A program made the position numbers and the translations under genes. A DNA stretch of 64,000 nt from the NCBI GenBank assembly GCA_921293015.1, contig OV121094.1, forward strand, positions 36,020,054 to 36,084,053, read 5' to 3'. Below are positions 35,827 to 48,748 of this stretch, piece by piece. Below the pieces are notes generated by a model. That model was not told the origin of the DNA. It searched no databases and saw only the letters and a list, made by a program, of their open reading frames with translations. Position 1 is the first letter of the stretch, and each line of letters opens with the position of its first letter. The stretch comes from Phorcus lineatus. Lineage: Eukaryota > Mollusca > Gastropoda > Trochida > Trochidae.

Positions 35827-37029
35827 TGACATCCAATTGTATTTAAGCCTTGTATAATGGGATGTCATGCTCTGGAGTATGTCTTTTTATTTTTCTCCAA
35901 TTCGTATTTAAGTTTAATTAACATTGAAAAGAATGTAGAAAAAGATATTTCAAATGTTTTCCTCTAAACACAACATTCACGTACGACATAAACAATGGCA
36001 ATCATTACATCTTATAACCTACAGAATGCATTTACAAGTTTTAGAATAACTAGGCGCAAGTAGCACTTCAAATTAATCTATGAAGTTAACATCATATTCA
36101 ATTCTCTTTTGTAAGGATTTTTTCTGATTTCCTCTTTATCGATTGGTATTCAAAACCATTTGCTTTGTATCAATGAAATTTGCCAGATGGAATTTTTAAT
36201 AGCTGCATCAGTTAAAGTGTTCAGACTTAATCATTCATATAGACTACCGGGGCAAGATCAGAGTTATGTAGTTTTGTCTTATTTACCAGCTTTCATAGAC
36301 AATTTCGTTCCAGAAAAATATTTGAATTCATTAAATATATTTGTATTTTGACAACCTTTATTGCCTAAGAATTGTTAGATAAGATATCTTAGACTTGTTG
36401 AATCAATGTTCTTTAAGTATAAACAAACATACCATCAATTGATATTTTTGTCTTATTATTTCTATTGGTGAGAAAAAACATGACTTACACCACAATTTAT
36501 GTTCTTATTTCCAACAAAACAGAAATGTCCAAAATTGTTGACAATTTACCTGAAAAAATTCCATTGTTTTATTTTAAGCTAACAAATTAGTTCTTTGTAC
36601 AGTTAAATATAACAAGTCTCAAAGGAAATGATTTTCAGCAATGACTATTTCAGGTTTTCACTGGTCCCATGTGTTGTCCATTCATTTTGAGAGCAGGGAA
36701 AGTTGTAATAAATGTTGTTCATTTTAAAGGCTAATATTGTCACGTGCTCCCCCAATCATTTAAATCTCAATTTGAGCACTCATCTCAGCATGGTCCAGGG
36801 ATCTTCGTGAACTGATGGCTTAAATTACAGGCTACCATCGCGCTGCTTCCCTAACAACTGACAATATTGATTGAATTTTCCTGAGCAGTTTCAAATATCA
36901 AACTAGCTTGTCAGAGCTTCATCAGAGCCTATACGTGCACGTTTTGTTTATGATTTTAGGTAAAGCAATACCATCATGAAATTTAGAATTATTATCACCA
37001 CTCATGGAAGATGGTGCAGTTTGATATGT

Positions 37030-37108
37030 TAATGGTGATATTACATTAGTTCAATATATCAATTATTATAGTGACATTTGTGATGATACAGTGTTAATAT
37101 CACCATTA
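37030..37108. repeat. 14-bp perfect inverted repeat with 51-nt spacer
   Basis: TAATGGTGATATTA at 37030-37043 and TAATATCACCATTA at 37095-37108. Could be a small hairpin or paired homeodomain-type sites. Confidence 0.6.
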
Positions 37109-40100
37109 CATTGGTGCTTGGTCTGATGCAAAACTGTAAATGTCTAGGATAGAAAAAAGAATAGTAAATGTGTTCATGTGAAATACCGTTATCATGTAAC
37201 TCAAATGTGCAATAGAAAGTTCCAGTTTGCATTCACACCATGGTTTTGTATGGTTTTTTTTATATCATTAAGCAAAGGAGGCCCATAGGAACTTGTCAAA
37301 TTATATGGGGTTTTTTTGGTAAAAGGGTTTTAATGAACATATTTGCCAATGGTGCACACATATTCAATACGACACTGCTGATCTTCACATTGTGGCATGG
37401 CATTGACAGAATTTTAAATGTCATGGTATATTAGGACTTTATCTAAATAATGACATACCAACATGCCGCGAATCATGATGTATTGATAACTCATATGTAT
37501 GTTTTAAACCAAATAATCTCTTTAGTTTTGTTCATTGAAAAACAATCCCATACCTCATGCTTTTACTGTATGTTGTATCAAAGAAAAGAATGATGAAAGT
37601 ATATTTTCAGCCATTGTGGAAACCTTTTTCTTTTCATTCATCAAAAATGTATGATCTAGATATTTTTAACATATCTTTAACAAACAAATTTATCTTAAGT
37701 GTACGCATTTACTTTTGACCTATTTCCATAAATTTTTCAATATTTGGGAGATAATGAAAATTGCTCTGCCTGAGAAACATGAATTGATAACTTTGTGGGT
37801 AAACTTATTTGCGGGCTCTAGTTTCCATTCAAGTAAAGGGTCTCTATTGATTCTGAAGGGGGAAGATACGACTCGAGAAGGGAATGTTTGTTTCAGCACA
37901 TTTTCTTGCCATTTATCGTGGTCAAGGGCAAAGGGTAGAGAACTTCACGGGATTGCCAAGAAATTGCAAATTTTCTGAGATGGTGCCAGCGCTGTTGGTT
38001 AATGCTTCAACAAATAAATATTTCTTGTACTTGTGATGGATAGCTCTTTGAAACTTCTTTGGTTTCTTGCCGGTCCAACTATCAATGTAGACATGAAATA
38101 TGATTGTAAGCATGGTTGATGTTGAAGTGCTGATTGTCTGCTGAGTGATGCAGAAATTGGTTTTCATGAGGTCAATGTACTTGCACTCTCCGTGTCGAAA
38201 TTCAATCAGTGTATTTCTGGATTACATTTCTATGTATGCTTGTACTTAAATTTATATACTTGGCTTATAACATGGAACTGATCCTTTTAAATGCTAAACG
38301 ATTACATCAGTCTGGCGAAGGTAGTTTAAAGCCTTGAAAAATCTAACTACAAAATTTTACTCCTATTTCTCTTCCTGTTGCTCCTGGTGAGAAGCATGTG
38401 TGTTGATAATAGATTTATTCTCCTGCTTGTGATTATTCTCAGTATTCTCCCATCACTGTGTCCTAAACTGGATCCTGATACTGCTATCAGTACAGCATCT
38501 TTATCAGACAGGACATCAGGGTCTCTTGAAACATTTATTAAAAGCAATTTTAAAACTTAAAATGTTTTTGTACGAAAATCACTTAGACGGTGCCCGAGTC
38601 ACACAGCGCAGCATGCCTAGGGAACCAGTTTTTTCTCTCCCGCAAGATATTAGGGCTTTGACGGTCATGACATAATTTAATGACATCATCTGAACCTGCT
38701 GTAAATCCGGAGCGTCTAATTCTTCACTTCACTTTAGGCACCAGACCGCGTAGGTCATTGAAATTGGTTTTAAAGTTTTATGTATAAGTGAACAAGTTTA
38801 AGTTCATTGACTAAGCATTAAAATGAAATCAAAATTTCAAATGCAAAATTTTTGATAACCTTTAATAACCTTGATTACTTATAGCTTTTTCTTGGATTTG
38901 AAAGAAAACTGATCATGAATGACTCTTTAACTTTTTTCCTTGATTGCAAACAGATATTACAGAGATTTATTGAAGTATGTATGAAATAATGCCTGTCTGA
39001 CAGTCTTTATTCTTATAACTTTCAGTTTGGGCTTGTGCCTTCTTGAGGTTTATCAATATTTTGCCATGTAAATAACAAATATTTCACTTTTAGGCTGGCT
39101 AGTTTTCAGACTTATTTCATGCAGTGCTATCAAATGTGGTCAAATGCTGCTCTTCAGGTCATAAATATCAGGAGTTTTTATGGCTAAGACTTTAAGTTGA
39201 TTTCTTCCTTGTAAAAACATTTAACACATTCTTTCTCAAGCCTCACAAAATTGCCCCCATACCCTTTGACAAAGTACCTGTCCAAATGAATTTTAGAATT
39301 TTCAATGATGTCAATGTCTTTCCGAAAGCCTTAAAATCAAATTTGAACCTTTTCTTCTTTATCCATGGTCTTTGCTAGAATGGTTGACTTGAATGTAAGA
39401 CATGTTAAGTCCAGAACTGCCAAGGTCCTTCTTTAGTGTATATATATATTTATAATCTGAACTCTTCTCCGGCAGTATCATTCTAGTTTCACCTAACACA
39501 AAAAATGATCAAGAGAATTCAAACGGGTATTCTTTACATATTAAATAACAGAAGTTGATGGTTAGCTAGCATTTAGTATGTAAAAAAATATATACTGCCT
39601 CTTTTGTAGCACATGTTGACAAACGGTATTAACCTTGTGCTTAAAAAGTATAGCTGCTAATCATGAAATAAATTTCAAGGCAAATCTCAATGCTCATTTT
39701 CAGGAATTTTTGCAAAAAGAATAATCTGAAATCACAATTATAGTGTATTTATAGGCTAGGTGTTAAACTTAGTTGACTTTTGATCCAAGAGCTTTTAAAA
39801 AGGAATGTGACGAAGCAAATAGGAATTTTCACTGAAGGAATACTTAAAAGAAATTGAATTTGTTAACCATTTTATCTGCTTGATATTTATTATTACTGCC
39901 ATAATTTTGATTTAAAAGTTATATCATTCCTGAAATGTTTCAGATTCCTTTAAGATAAAAACTAGAAAGAAAGGCAAAACTATGTTAACAAAATGTCCAA
40001 TTTTAAGTCATTGACATTGAAAGGATTAAATAGCATTAGAAACAACACTGTATGTCCAACATGGAATTAAAAAAGAAATAATTCTAGTTATAAAGAAAGT

Positions 40101-42179
40101 TTGTATAACTAACTCTTGAAAAACCATTTAGAATTATATCTGAAACTGTTACTCATAAAAAAAAAGATAATTGATTGATGGTAAGCAGATGCTGATTATG
40201 TTTAGCCTTACAATGACTTATCAAATTTAAATCATTTAAAGCTTGTGCGTTGCCAACACAGGATGGCATGGCACCAACTATAATATTAATATGTTTCAAT
40301 ATGTTTATCAACTTAAGAGCAGACAGATATGCAATTATGTGGTGAAGTATTAAAATGGTGAGATTTTCATTTGAATTGACTTCACAAAAACCTCTCTATG
40401 TAAGATTACTTAAATTTGAATAGATTGTTCAGCAAGCAAGGTTCCTTTAATTATGTATAGACAGTTGCCTCTGGTAGATTCTAAACAAATAATTTTGTAT
40501 GCAACCATAACCTCTAGAGGCAGGTAGGGGGTTAAGTTCCTCCTCCAAGTTCCGAAGCTAGGCAGAGACTATAAACTATTTGCAAGGTGAAAAGATGAAA
40601 TGGCTTTTGGGTGAGTGTTTGTCAAAGTGTGTTTTTATTTGAGGAAGCAAGTTTTACAGAGCATCTGGGCACCAAAGCCATGTTCCTAGTATTTGATGGA
40701 CAAGGCTGGCTGTTTGTAAGCCCTCTCTTGGCTCCCAATGTCCATGTGTACAAGCTCTCCCTAATCTGGTAAATAATTCAGATTCAGCCCCCTCTGTAAA
40801 AACCTTGAGTTTCTTTTTTTGTTGGCAATGGGTGTAAACTTCCGCCATTGACAATTCTATCTGATGATTTAGATTTTTAGTATATATTACCTCTACAAGG
40901 TAGTTTTGTTTTGGGCAGTTACTTTTCTTACAACAATACTGTGGTATATTTTATCATTATAATGAAGATAAGGTTATAAGTATTTATATTGATCTTTGGT
41001 AACTGTTCCTAATGAAAACTGAGGCTGTTTTACCTATGGTTAACTATATTGACTAAAAGCTCAAATGGATCGGGCAAAAGAGAAACCACTACGTTTTCTC
41101 ATATATATACAATTGACTTTAATAAATATGTTACATAGATGAACAAATATTGTTAAATTAACACCATTTTTACAGCAATGATTTGTCTAATAAATGTTCA
41201 GTTAGTCTGATATTATTTGCATATCACAAGTGTCCTGAACCTTTGTTGAGCTCTTATTTTTCACATAAAAACATTAATGTAACAATAATTATTTAAATGA
41301 AGAATTTTACTAAATTGATTGTATTTGTGTTTAAGTTCTTTCAATATAAGCAACTTTTTATAAAGCAAATATCATTTTCAAATAAAGGTGATATTTTCTA
41401 AAAAGCGATTTTGGCCATTAAGACAATATCTAAAATGCATCTCATTTAAAATTAAACATAGAACATTACAATTATCGTTATATTTTTAGCGTACATGGTT
41501 ATAGATCAAATTGTCTTATCAAACTATTTTATTTTATTCTCTTAACATTTTGATGAAAATGATACTTAAAGATTTTCATTAACTTTTAACCCATTTTCTG
41601 TGAATCTATAACAATATCCCTTCAATCCTTAGCAAGAGACCACTTCAAATTAGAACTAAGTTGAAAACTCTCCAGATCCTGTGAAATGTTTACTTAGAAT
41701 ACCAATAACCAATATAACACTTCAGAATTAAAGACATTAATTGGAGATTAAGAGTAGAATATAGAAAAACTTTGTAATTAAATAATTCTCAGCTCCTATT
41801 TTCAATCTTTAGTTTTAAAAACATTTAAAGATTGTTTTAAGACATCAATGAAATTAACATTAAATATACTAAGATTACATCATGCCAAAATTATGTATTG
41901 AAAATTCTATAAAACTCAAATGTGTGATAAATATGAATACAGATGTCAACTTCTAAGGAATTCAAACTTCTTCAGTGTATAGAATGAAACATTCTGCTGA
42001 GCAAATTGACACTGTTGTTAAGCAATTGAATTCTCTGTCATTTTTCATCTTACAAACTTCTAAAATGCTTTGCAAAGAAATTAAAATCCATACTAATCCA
42101 ATTTGAATTGACACTTGAAAATAATTTCCTTTGTCTTTGTTAGAGTTAAAAAATGTCCCCAACAAAAAATGATTTATTG

Positions 42180-42850
42180 CTTCTTTAAATGGCTGCCGGT
42201 TTTTCAGGTCTAGAAAAAGATAGTTTGTATATGTTCATCATGTTAGGAAGCTATACACCTTTTCTGTTTTCTTGGACTGCCTCTCTTCTCAAGATTTTTC
42301 CTAAAGCCTTTAGTCGATCGAACCCCTCTCAGCCTTTGGCAAACTGTTCCCGTAAATATTGACTCTTTAAGAATTGCCATTGTTTTAACACAGTGTCGCG
42401 AGGCTTGTTTACCAACAAGCTAAATTTCATCCGCATTGTTTAAACGGTTTCAACATGGTGCCTATGACCTTGAAATGTGGGCTTTTTTCAGTAAACCGTC
42501 TCACTCTTCATCCAACGATCTTATTGCTTCCAGAGACAGTTGACATTTCAACACAGAAGCAAAGTGCTATTAATGTTCCGGCGTTAATGACTTTTCGTAG
42601 AGAAGGACGGTCATTTTGGGTCTAACTAAGTTTCAGATGACATAATTATCAAGCAACTTGATAGATCATCCCTGGCGAATGGATAATGTTTCTATTTTTG
42701 AACTCTGTGAAGAATGATATATAGAAGTTGCTACCTCAGGTCTATTGTGCAAGTGTCATTGATGTTAAACGTTGTGAGGACGCCAGTCTTGCTGTCCAGC
42801 TCTTTGCTAATCAAATGACAACTTCAGCCTCACCATGGCAACTTTGATGA
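42180..42850. promoter_or_regulatory. High-complexity pocket in intron 7 (possible conserved non-coding element)
   Basis: Less AT-rich and free of simple repeats, with words such as AGTCGATCGAACCCCTCTC, CAGTGTCGCGAGGC and TTCCGGCGTTAATGAC. No convincing coding frame or repeat similarity. Inference from composition only. Confidence 0.3.
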
Positions 42851-45800
42851 ACTTATGTGCTACTTACCAAACAACAATGATTACTTTTCTCTCAGGCTAT
42901 CTTCATGTTCACCATGGTAAGTGGCATAATTTGATGCTCATTAAAATTTTATTGCCATCCTGTGTAATTAGATTTTCAAAGGACGATGTAAGCAATGTCA
43001 AATTATCCCCCAGGAGAGAGGCTATGAGCAGTTTTGTAATCAATACTGTTGTAAAAAAGCAAACTTATATTCAACTGGATCCGAATGGCGGAGAATGCAT
43101 ACAATATTAGTTTTTTTATATAGAAATGTTCCTTCAAGTTTTTGTACTTTGGGTAAACATATAGTTCTAATGTTTGGTGAAGTAAAAGCATTATTTTATA
43201 TCAAGATATCTAATTAGGTTATACTTTATTTATATTCAATCTTAGAAATAAATATTTTTCTTCCAAATACATGTTTAATTTATTGTTATATATAACATTA
43301 CTGACTTAAAAGATGAATATATTCAAAGCAAAATCAATTAAGAACAAGGTTCTACTATTAACTGACAATGTTGCTGCCCTTCCTCATGCTAAGTCTGTGA
43401 TCAGTGACTGCAACAGTACATGTTCTGCATAGCCTTGCACAGAGAAACATTATGTAGTTGAAACAGGAGTTGTCAGACAGAACCATCCTTATCTGAGTCA
43501 GGTATGCATGACTTTGAATTGTTTGAATTTCCAGAGTAAATTATGTGAAAATACACTTTACTTCAGAGCAAAATAATGTACCAAAGGGGCAGTATCATGG
43601 TTTTTAGAGTTTAATTTCTTAAAATATTTTTAAATTAATGTTTATGCCAAGTGTATTATCTCCAGAGGGTGAGACAGCTCTTTATCCAACCCAATTATTG
43701 GTAGTCATAGAAGAAAGTATCAAGTATCAAGTATCATGTGAGAACTGCTGGCAGCCATTTTGATGCCTTTCAATCATTTATGGTAGGGAAATGGATTCGT
43801 GTATCTGAACGTGTTATCTTTCTTTTGATTAAAGAACGTTACCTTGCAACATTTATTTTAAAACCTAAACCATTGTGCTATGGCCCCTTTAATTTCAAAA
43901 CACAGGATGGTTGAGGCTTCGATACCTGCATCCTCTTGATTTCTCTAAGAGAAAAGGGATCATGCAACTATTATAAGTATCATAGATTTCATATGTGCAA
44001 TAATGAATATTCTTCTTGTTTAATAACCATCTTTTTCTTAGTGCTCATTTTTCATCATTTGTTATACAAAAGTTCAAAAAGAGGGCTATTTTTTCTGTAT
44101 ATATTAATGCAATACAAACAGAAAATAAGTGTTTATGAAGAAAATATTACACTCAAAATAAGGCAATAGCACTTTAATGAAACTTATGTTTATTTCTGGT
44201 GGAACTTCCTTTGTACCTATCAATAAATCTAAGCTTTATGATTATAAATGTTCTCCAAGTATGTGTAATTGATATTATAAAAGCTGGATGCATGACTTAA
44301 AATGATGCTAAACAATTTCATAATGATAATAATTACTTTGCCTCAGTATACACTCAGTAAAAACTTCATGATAATATTTATGATATTCTAAAAGTATGAT
44401 AAACGTTTTAGATTGTCATATTTGTTTCTTTCTTAATTTTCTGTTAAATGAATGATTTTTATTAAACAATCAGTTTACTGACTTTGATGGAAAATGCAAT
44501 GATTGATGACAATATATATATGTGTATATGTAATACAATTACCGCATATTTTAAGACAAGTCATCTTCTATAAGTCGTCAAGTCTATTTATAATGTATCT
44601 GATGTTTCACATTAAATCTTTGAAAATAATAGCTATATTTTTACAGAGTAGGCTAATTTCAAGCGAAATTTACAACTCAATTATGAAACTCATTATAAAG
44701 ATGTATCTGTATTCGAAAAACCAAGTCATTTTTGGTTTGATGTTTAATTTTCCTGAAGTTTTTAGCAATCCAATTTCAAATATTTGTTATATTTAGAACA
44801 CTTCTGTTAATCTTTTCTGGAAACATCAGAAAACAAGGTTACATCAAAGGAGTTTAATTTGTTATAAAGATAAGAAGTTTTCTCTCTATTTTGTCTATTA
44901 CATAATCGCTAAGAAATGTGATGTGTATTTCAAAAATACTCATAATATAAGTAAGCTTATGTTTTCCAAAGTTTAATATGTTGTAACATCTAACAGCCCA
45001 TTTGATAAAAAAAAAATCCAATATTAATTGGTCATTTTATAATTATATATTATCAGCATAATATTTGTCAAATTTGCTGCCAATTATTTTTAGCTGTACA
45101 CATTTAGCAAGCCAACGCTATCAAATATTTGTTTTCAGTTTGTTAGTTCATTAGTGTTGCTTTAGAAAATTACTGTTCCGAGATCAAGTTTATACAAACA
45201 GATTGATTTAGTCTAGTACTCACAGACTCAATAATTACTTTGAACAAAGCAAATCAGTTTCTAATGAAACAAATCTTGTTTTCACAAAATATCAAATGTA
45301 AACACGGCTACTCTATTAACAATTTGAGAATGCAGAAAATGAGACTAAAGTACGCATAACTACAAGTGTGATATTCTCTTTGTATAGAATTCTTCTTTCA
45401 ATGTTGATAACTTTCTGCCAATACTTTGATTTTATTTATTGAAATAAAAAAATCTATCATGAACTTCATAGATCAAACAGGTACTTGGGAAATGTATCCC
45501 AAATTACTGGAATTTATTCATTTTCTATGTGAATCAATAATTGCATTTTTTAGAAAATGTAACTGAAGGCATTTGATTTATTTTTAAAAGGCAATTGGTA
45601 GTGTTTTAGACCAAGCAGTTTTCTTTTTCTTTTAAACATTTGAGTCTGAAGGAATGTTAAACTAGAATACTTCAGTAGAATTTCAGTTACTGTTGAATTG
45701 ACTTATGTATATTCTTTTATCGGCAAGTTAAAATGAATTCTTCGAGTGATTTTTTTTATCACCACAACTATTGTCAAATTATGCTTATCAAAGTAATAAC

Positions 45801-47123
45801 ATACGTTGAATGATTATATTCAGGTGTCTTGTAAACTATTCACACCATAAGTGCTTTAATTATTGGTATATATAATAAACCTTTCTGAGTGGACTCTTTA
45901 TAGAAATAACAAAGATAATTGACAGGTTTTAGCAATTGGCTATACAGATAGACTATACCAAACCTACTGGCGAAAAGGGATATATAATACAAAATAATAA
46001 TATGATTATTTCTTTTAAAATCAAATAAAAATCACAAGATGTTGCTTTAGATTTTTCTCAAAAAATAAAATATCTCAATTTTTGTCTCTAAAGCTTGCCA
46101 TCGGTTTTTAAGGTCAAACATTTATCAATTTAATCTTCTAAAGTCTTTAAACTCTAGTGTTGTCAAAGATGAAAAAAGTATTGAAAACGACAGTCCTTGA
46201 AATGAAAATACAAAAAGGTGAATCAAAAACCTTGAAAGAAGACAGCGATGGCTTTCAATGACAAATGATATCATGAGTGAGGGTTTGAAGAATGGCGAGC
46301 CTTAACTGATAGCCCGTGTTCTTTAGAGGAGTTTTTCTTCAAGATTAATGTCTCCATGTTAAAAGCTGAGGTATTTGATGTGGTGGAATTTATTTGATAA
46401 AGACATTATATCACTGAAGCAGTGACAGAGAATCATTGTTTATTTCCATCTAAGAGAATCAGTTGATTTTGTGAAGATTACTATTTGAAGGTCAATTTAC
46501 TCTACAGTTATCCATTAATTTAAAAATTACCAAAGGTAATTGCTAGTTTAGGATTGAGCTACAAAGTTTATCATGCATTTTTATGGTAATGAGATACTTT
46601 GATAATTTGATTCGTTTTATTTTTTATGAATCTGATTTGAAATGGAATCAGAATTATTCATTCTGTTGCAAGACAGCACTGCACTGTTGGACAGTACAAT
46701 AACTGTATGTAAATAATATGTGTTTGAAGTAAAATGTAAGAGACCAACAGAGTTTCTGTACATGTTCAAGTTGTAAGTCACTACCATGTTGTTCCATGGT
46801 TGTAGAGAGGTGTCCATTAACACAAGGTCTACAATGAAACCTTTTTATACTGAAAGTCTTCCAACATGACATTTTAATAGCATTTTTAGAAAGTCATTTG
46901 CTTGACAACGACATAAGAATCTTTGTCAAAAGGGACATAAGAATAAAGAAGTTGTTTATCCATAAAGTTGTCGTCATTCTTACATGTGTGTATTGTCTGG
47001 ATTCTAAAAAGTGTGAATATCTGAAATAGAGGGACATGATATATATTGAGAGCTAATTCAATCTGGAGTTAAGACATTCAGATTTCATTGTCATCAAAGA
47101 AGTCATGACACATCTTATCATAC

Positions 47124-47236
47124 TCTCTAATAATCTAGTCAAAAGGCATTTTCCACGAAGGGAGGCGCAAGCCTCCCGAAACGTTATTAAAATGTTCTTC
47201 CGATGGTCGGTTATCTCTTCTGTTCTCTAATAATCT
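47124..47236. repeat. 13-bp target site duplication around the Penelope/hammerhead-like fragment
   Basis: TCTCTAATAATCT at 47124-47136 and again at 47224-47236, exactly 100 bp apart. Confidence 0.82.
47137..47223 (+). mobile_element. 87-bp retroelement fragment with hammerhead-like hairpin
   Basis: The insert contains GGGAGGC-GCAA-GCCTCCC, a perfect 7-bp stem with a GNRA tetraloop, followed at once by GAAACGTT and preceded by CCACGAA. The arrangement 'CTGANGA - stem II - GAAA' is the hammerhead ribozyme core known in Penelope-like elements; here the 5' core appears to lack two bases (CC-ACGAA instead of CCTGACGAA). Flanking 13-bp duplications show insertion as a unit. Assignment to Penelope-like elements is inference from motif resemblance. 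Confidence 0.6.
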
Positions 47237-47583
47237 GTTAGACAGAGGCACATTTGAAACCAATCCATCTTTTCTTAGCATCACATATCAAATATATAAC
47301 TAATGTTAACTTTCCCAGAATAGGTTCTCTTAACAGGACGTTATTCTGCTTGTTATACATGCCTTGAAAATCGGACCACATTTGAAGGTCAGTTCAAACT
47401 GAATAATTAATTCCTGGAATTCCTAGCAGAGGACCTCTGGCTGCCATCTTTATCCGATAGCATCAATCTGGCGCAGACCTCTTTCTTGTGGGTTATATCC
47501 TGTCTAGCTAAAAGTATTCAATATTGTAGAGCGTACATTAGCTAAAGGTGACAATGTACCTTTCCCTCGGCAATGCATTTATA

Positions 47584-47755
47584 TCATCTTGTCATTTCTT
47601 CATGTCTTTTCAATTTGCCGTCTTGTGATCTTTCCACCTTGTCATTTGCTCATCTTTCCATCTTGTCGTTTTGTCATTTTATCAGTTTTATCATCTTTCC
47701 ATCTTGTGATCTTTTCGTTTTGTAATTTTGTCATCTTTTCGTTTTTGTAATTTTC
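47584..47755 (+). repeat. Degenerate pyrimidine-rich repeat
   Basis: Imperfect repeats of TCATCTTTCCATCTTGT / TTTTGTCATTTTGTCATC type, unit 15-25 bp. Confidence 0.7.
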
Positions 47756-48650
47756 TAATGTTACAGACAAATCATTTCTTCTTGAAATAATGTGTGCATA
47801 ACGATAGAGGGATGATAACTTAATCAGATTGAAACAGTTTATTATTGTATAGTTTTTGTTATTTGTACTTTTTTCTTACAACAAACTTACAACATGATAT
47901 TTACTTAAACTCAATTCACTATACTTAAAATCTTAAAGGCACCAGTGCACACCAATATTTCGTATATACAACAAATGCACAGATATCTCCTGATATTACT
48001 AAAGATTCACACTCACTTATCTACCTGTAATTTATCTAACAAACATTTACATATTCAGGTTATAAATTTGATTCTCAAAGACCGTTATTTTTTATGGAAC
48101 TTTGGATTAAATCCTCATGAATTACACTATCGGAAATATTCAAATTTTGCTTAATTAGGTTAAGTTAAAGTAATCCTTTAAAGAACAATATTTCAACATT
48201 TATTCTCAGTTTGGAGGTCAGGTAATTCAAAAGGTACATAAGTACAAGTTCAGCAGTTTTCAACAGACCAAATTTAATCCTTGTTTTGCATAGCTGACCA
48301 TAGATTTTCATAACTCTAAGCCGACTTCAGCTGTCTGATCTTTTTCATTGTTGACTGCAGGTCAATTGTAGAAAATGATAAGTATTTCATTGCATTGAAA
48401 GAAAGCTAAAGTTAATGCCTGTATCCTCATATGCTTTTAAAAGTGTGCTATAGTGCCTTTAAACATTATTTGCAAATTCATTTATCATTCAGCAGAAAAG
48501 TAATAGCAAGCACATTTCATAAAAAATGCTAGGTATTTGATTTACAGATTTTTACTCATAATTAAGCAGCAATAATTTATAATTTATGTATGTATTTTTA
48601 AATAAAGATTATTTTCCAAAGAATTCTAAATTTTTACATTTTTATTTCAG

Positions 48651-48748
48651 AAAAAGATTCAGATGGAGGGTTAAACCGAACAACTTCAAACAGCCGCCCC
48701 TCCAGTGCATCTAAAGGCAGCTCCACCAAGGGTTCCAAATCTGCAGGG
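48651..48748 (+). CDS. PLEKHG5: PLEKHG5 exon 8, Ser-rich linker
   Basis: Acceptor TTTTTATTTCAG, donor GTATGT, 98 nt. The last base of exon 7 plus AA makes a Lys codon, after which it reads KDSDGGLNRTTSNSRPSS and ASKGSSTKGSKSAG, ending in phase 0. Composition is almost entirely Ser, Thr, Lys, Gly and Asn, so it is a disordered, probably phosphorylated linker after the Ras-binding-like domain. Family assignment rests on the exact phase fit and position, because the sequence itself is low complexity. Confidence 0.78.

Larger units (their letters stand above)
24181..48650 (+). other. PLEKHG5 intron 7 (about 24.5 kb)
   Basis: By far the largest intron here. It holds tRNA-like fragments (24310-24450), the minisatellite (24540-26480), higher-complexity pockets (about 27380-28200, 42180-42850 and 47380-47560), a GC-richer stretch with TGACRTCACAA repeats (29316-29375), a 161-bp hairpin (29668-29828), SINEs (31320-31595, 33667-33943), a transposon (35403-35816) and a Penelope-like fragment (47137-47223). 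I found no exon fitting the phase-1 border; long introns of this kind often contain alternative promoters. Confidence 0.75.

Noticed and set aside
38378-38560. 60-codon + and 66-codon - open frames
   Set aside because: Overlapping frames on both strands, no matching splice borders for the required phase, no recognisable domain.
40649-40704. Exon-like segment in intron 7 (ACAG border, GTAAGC border, 56 nt)
   Set aside because: Entering from the phase-1 end of exon 7 it would leave phase 0, which does not fit exon 8 (needs phase 1), and it lacks resemblance to the family.
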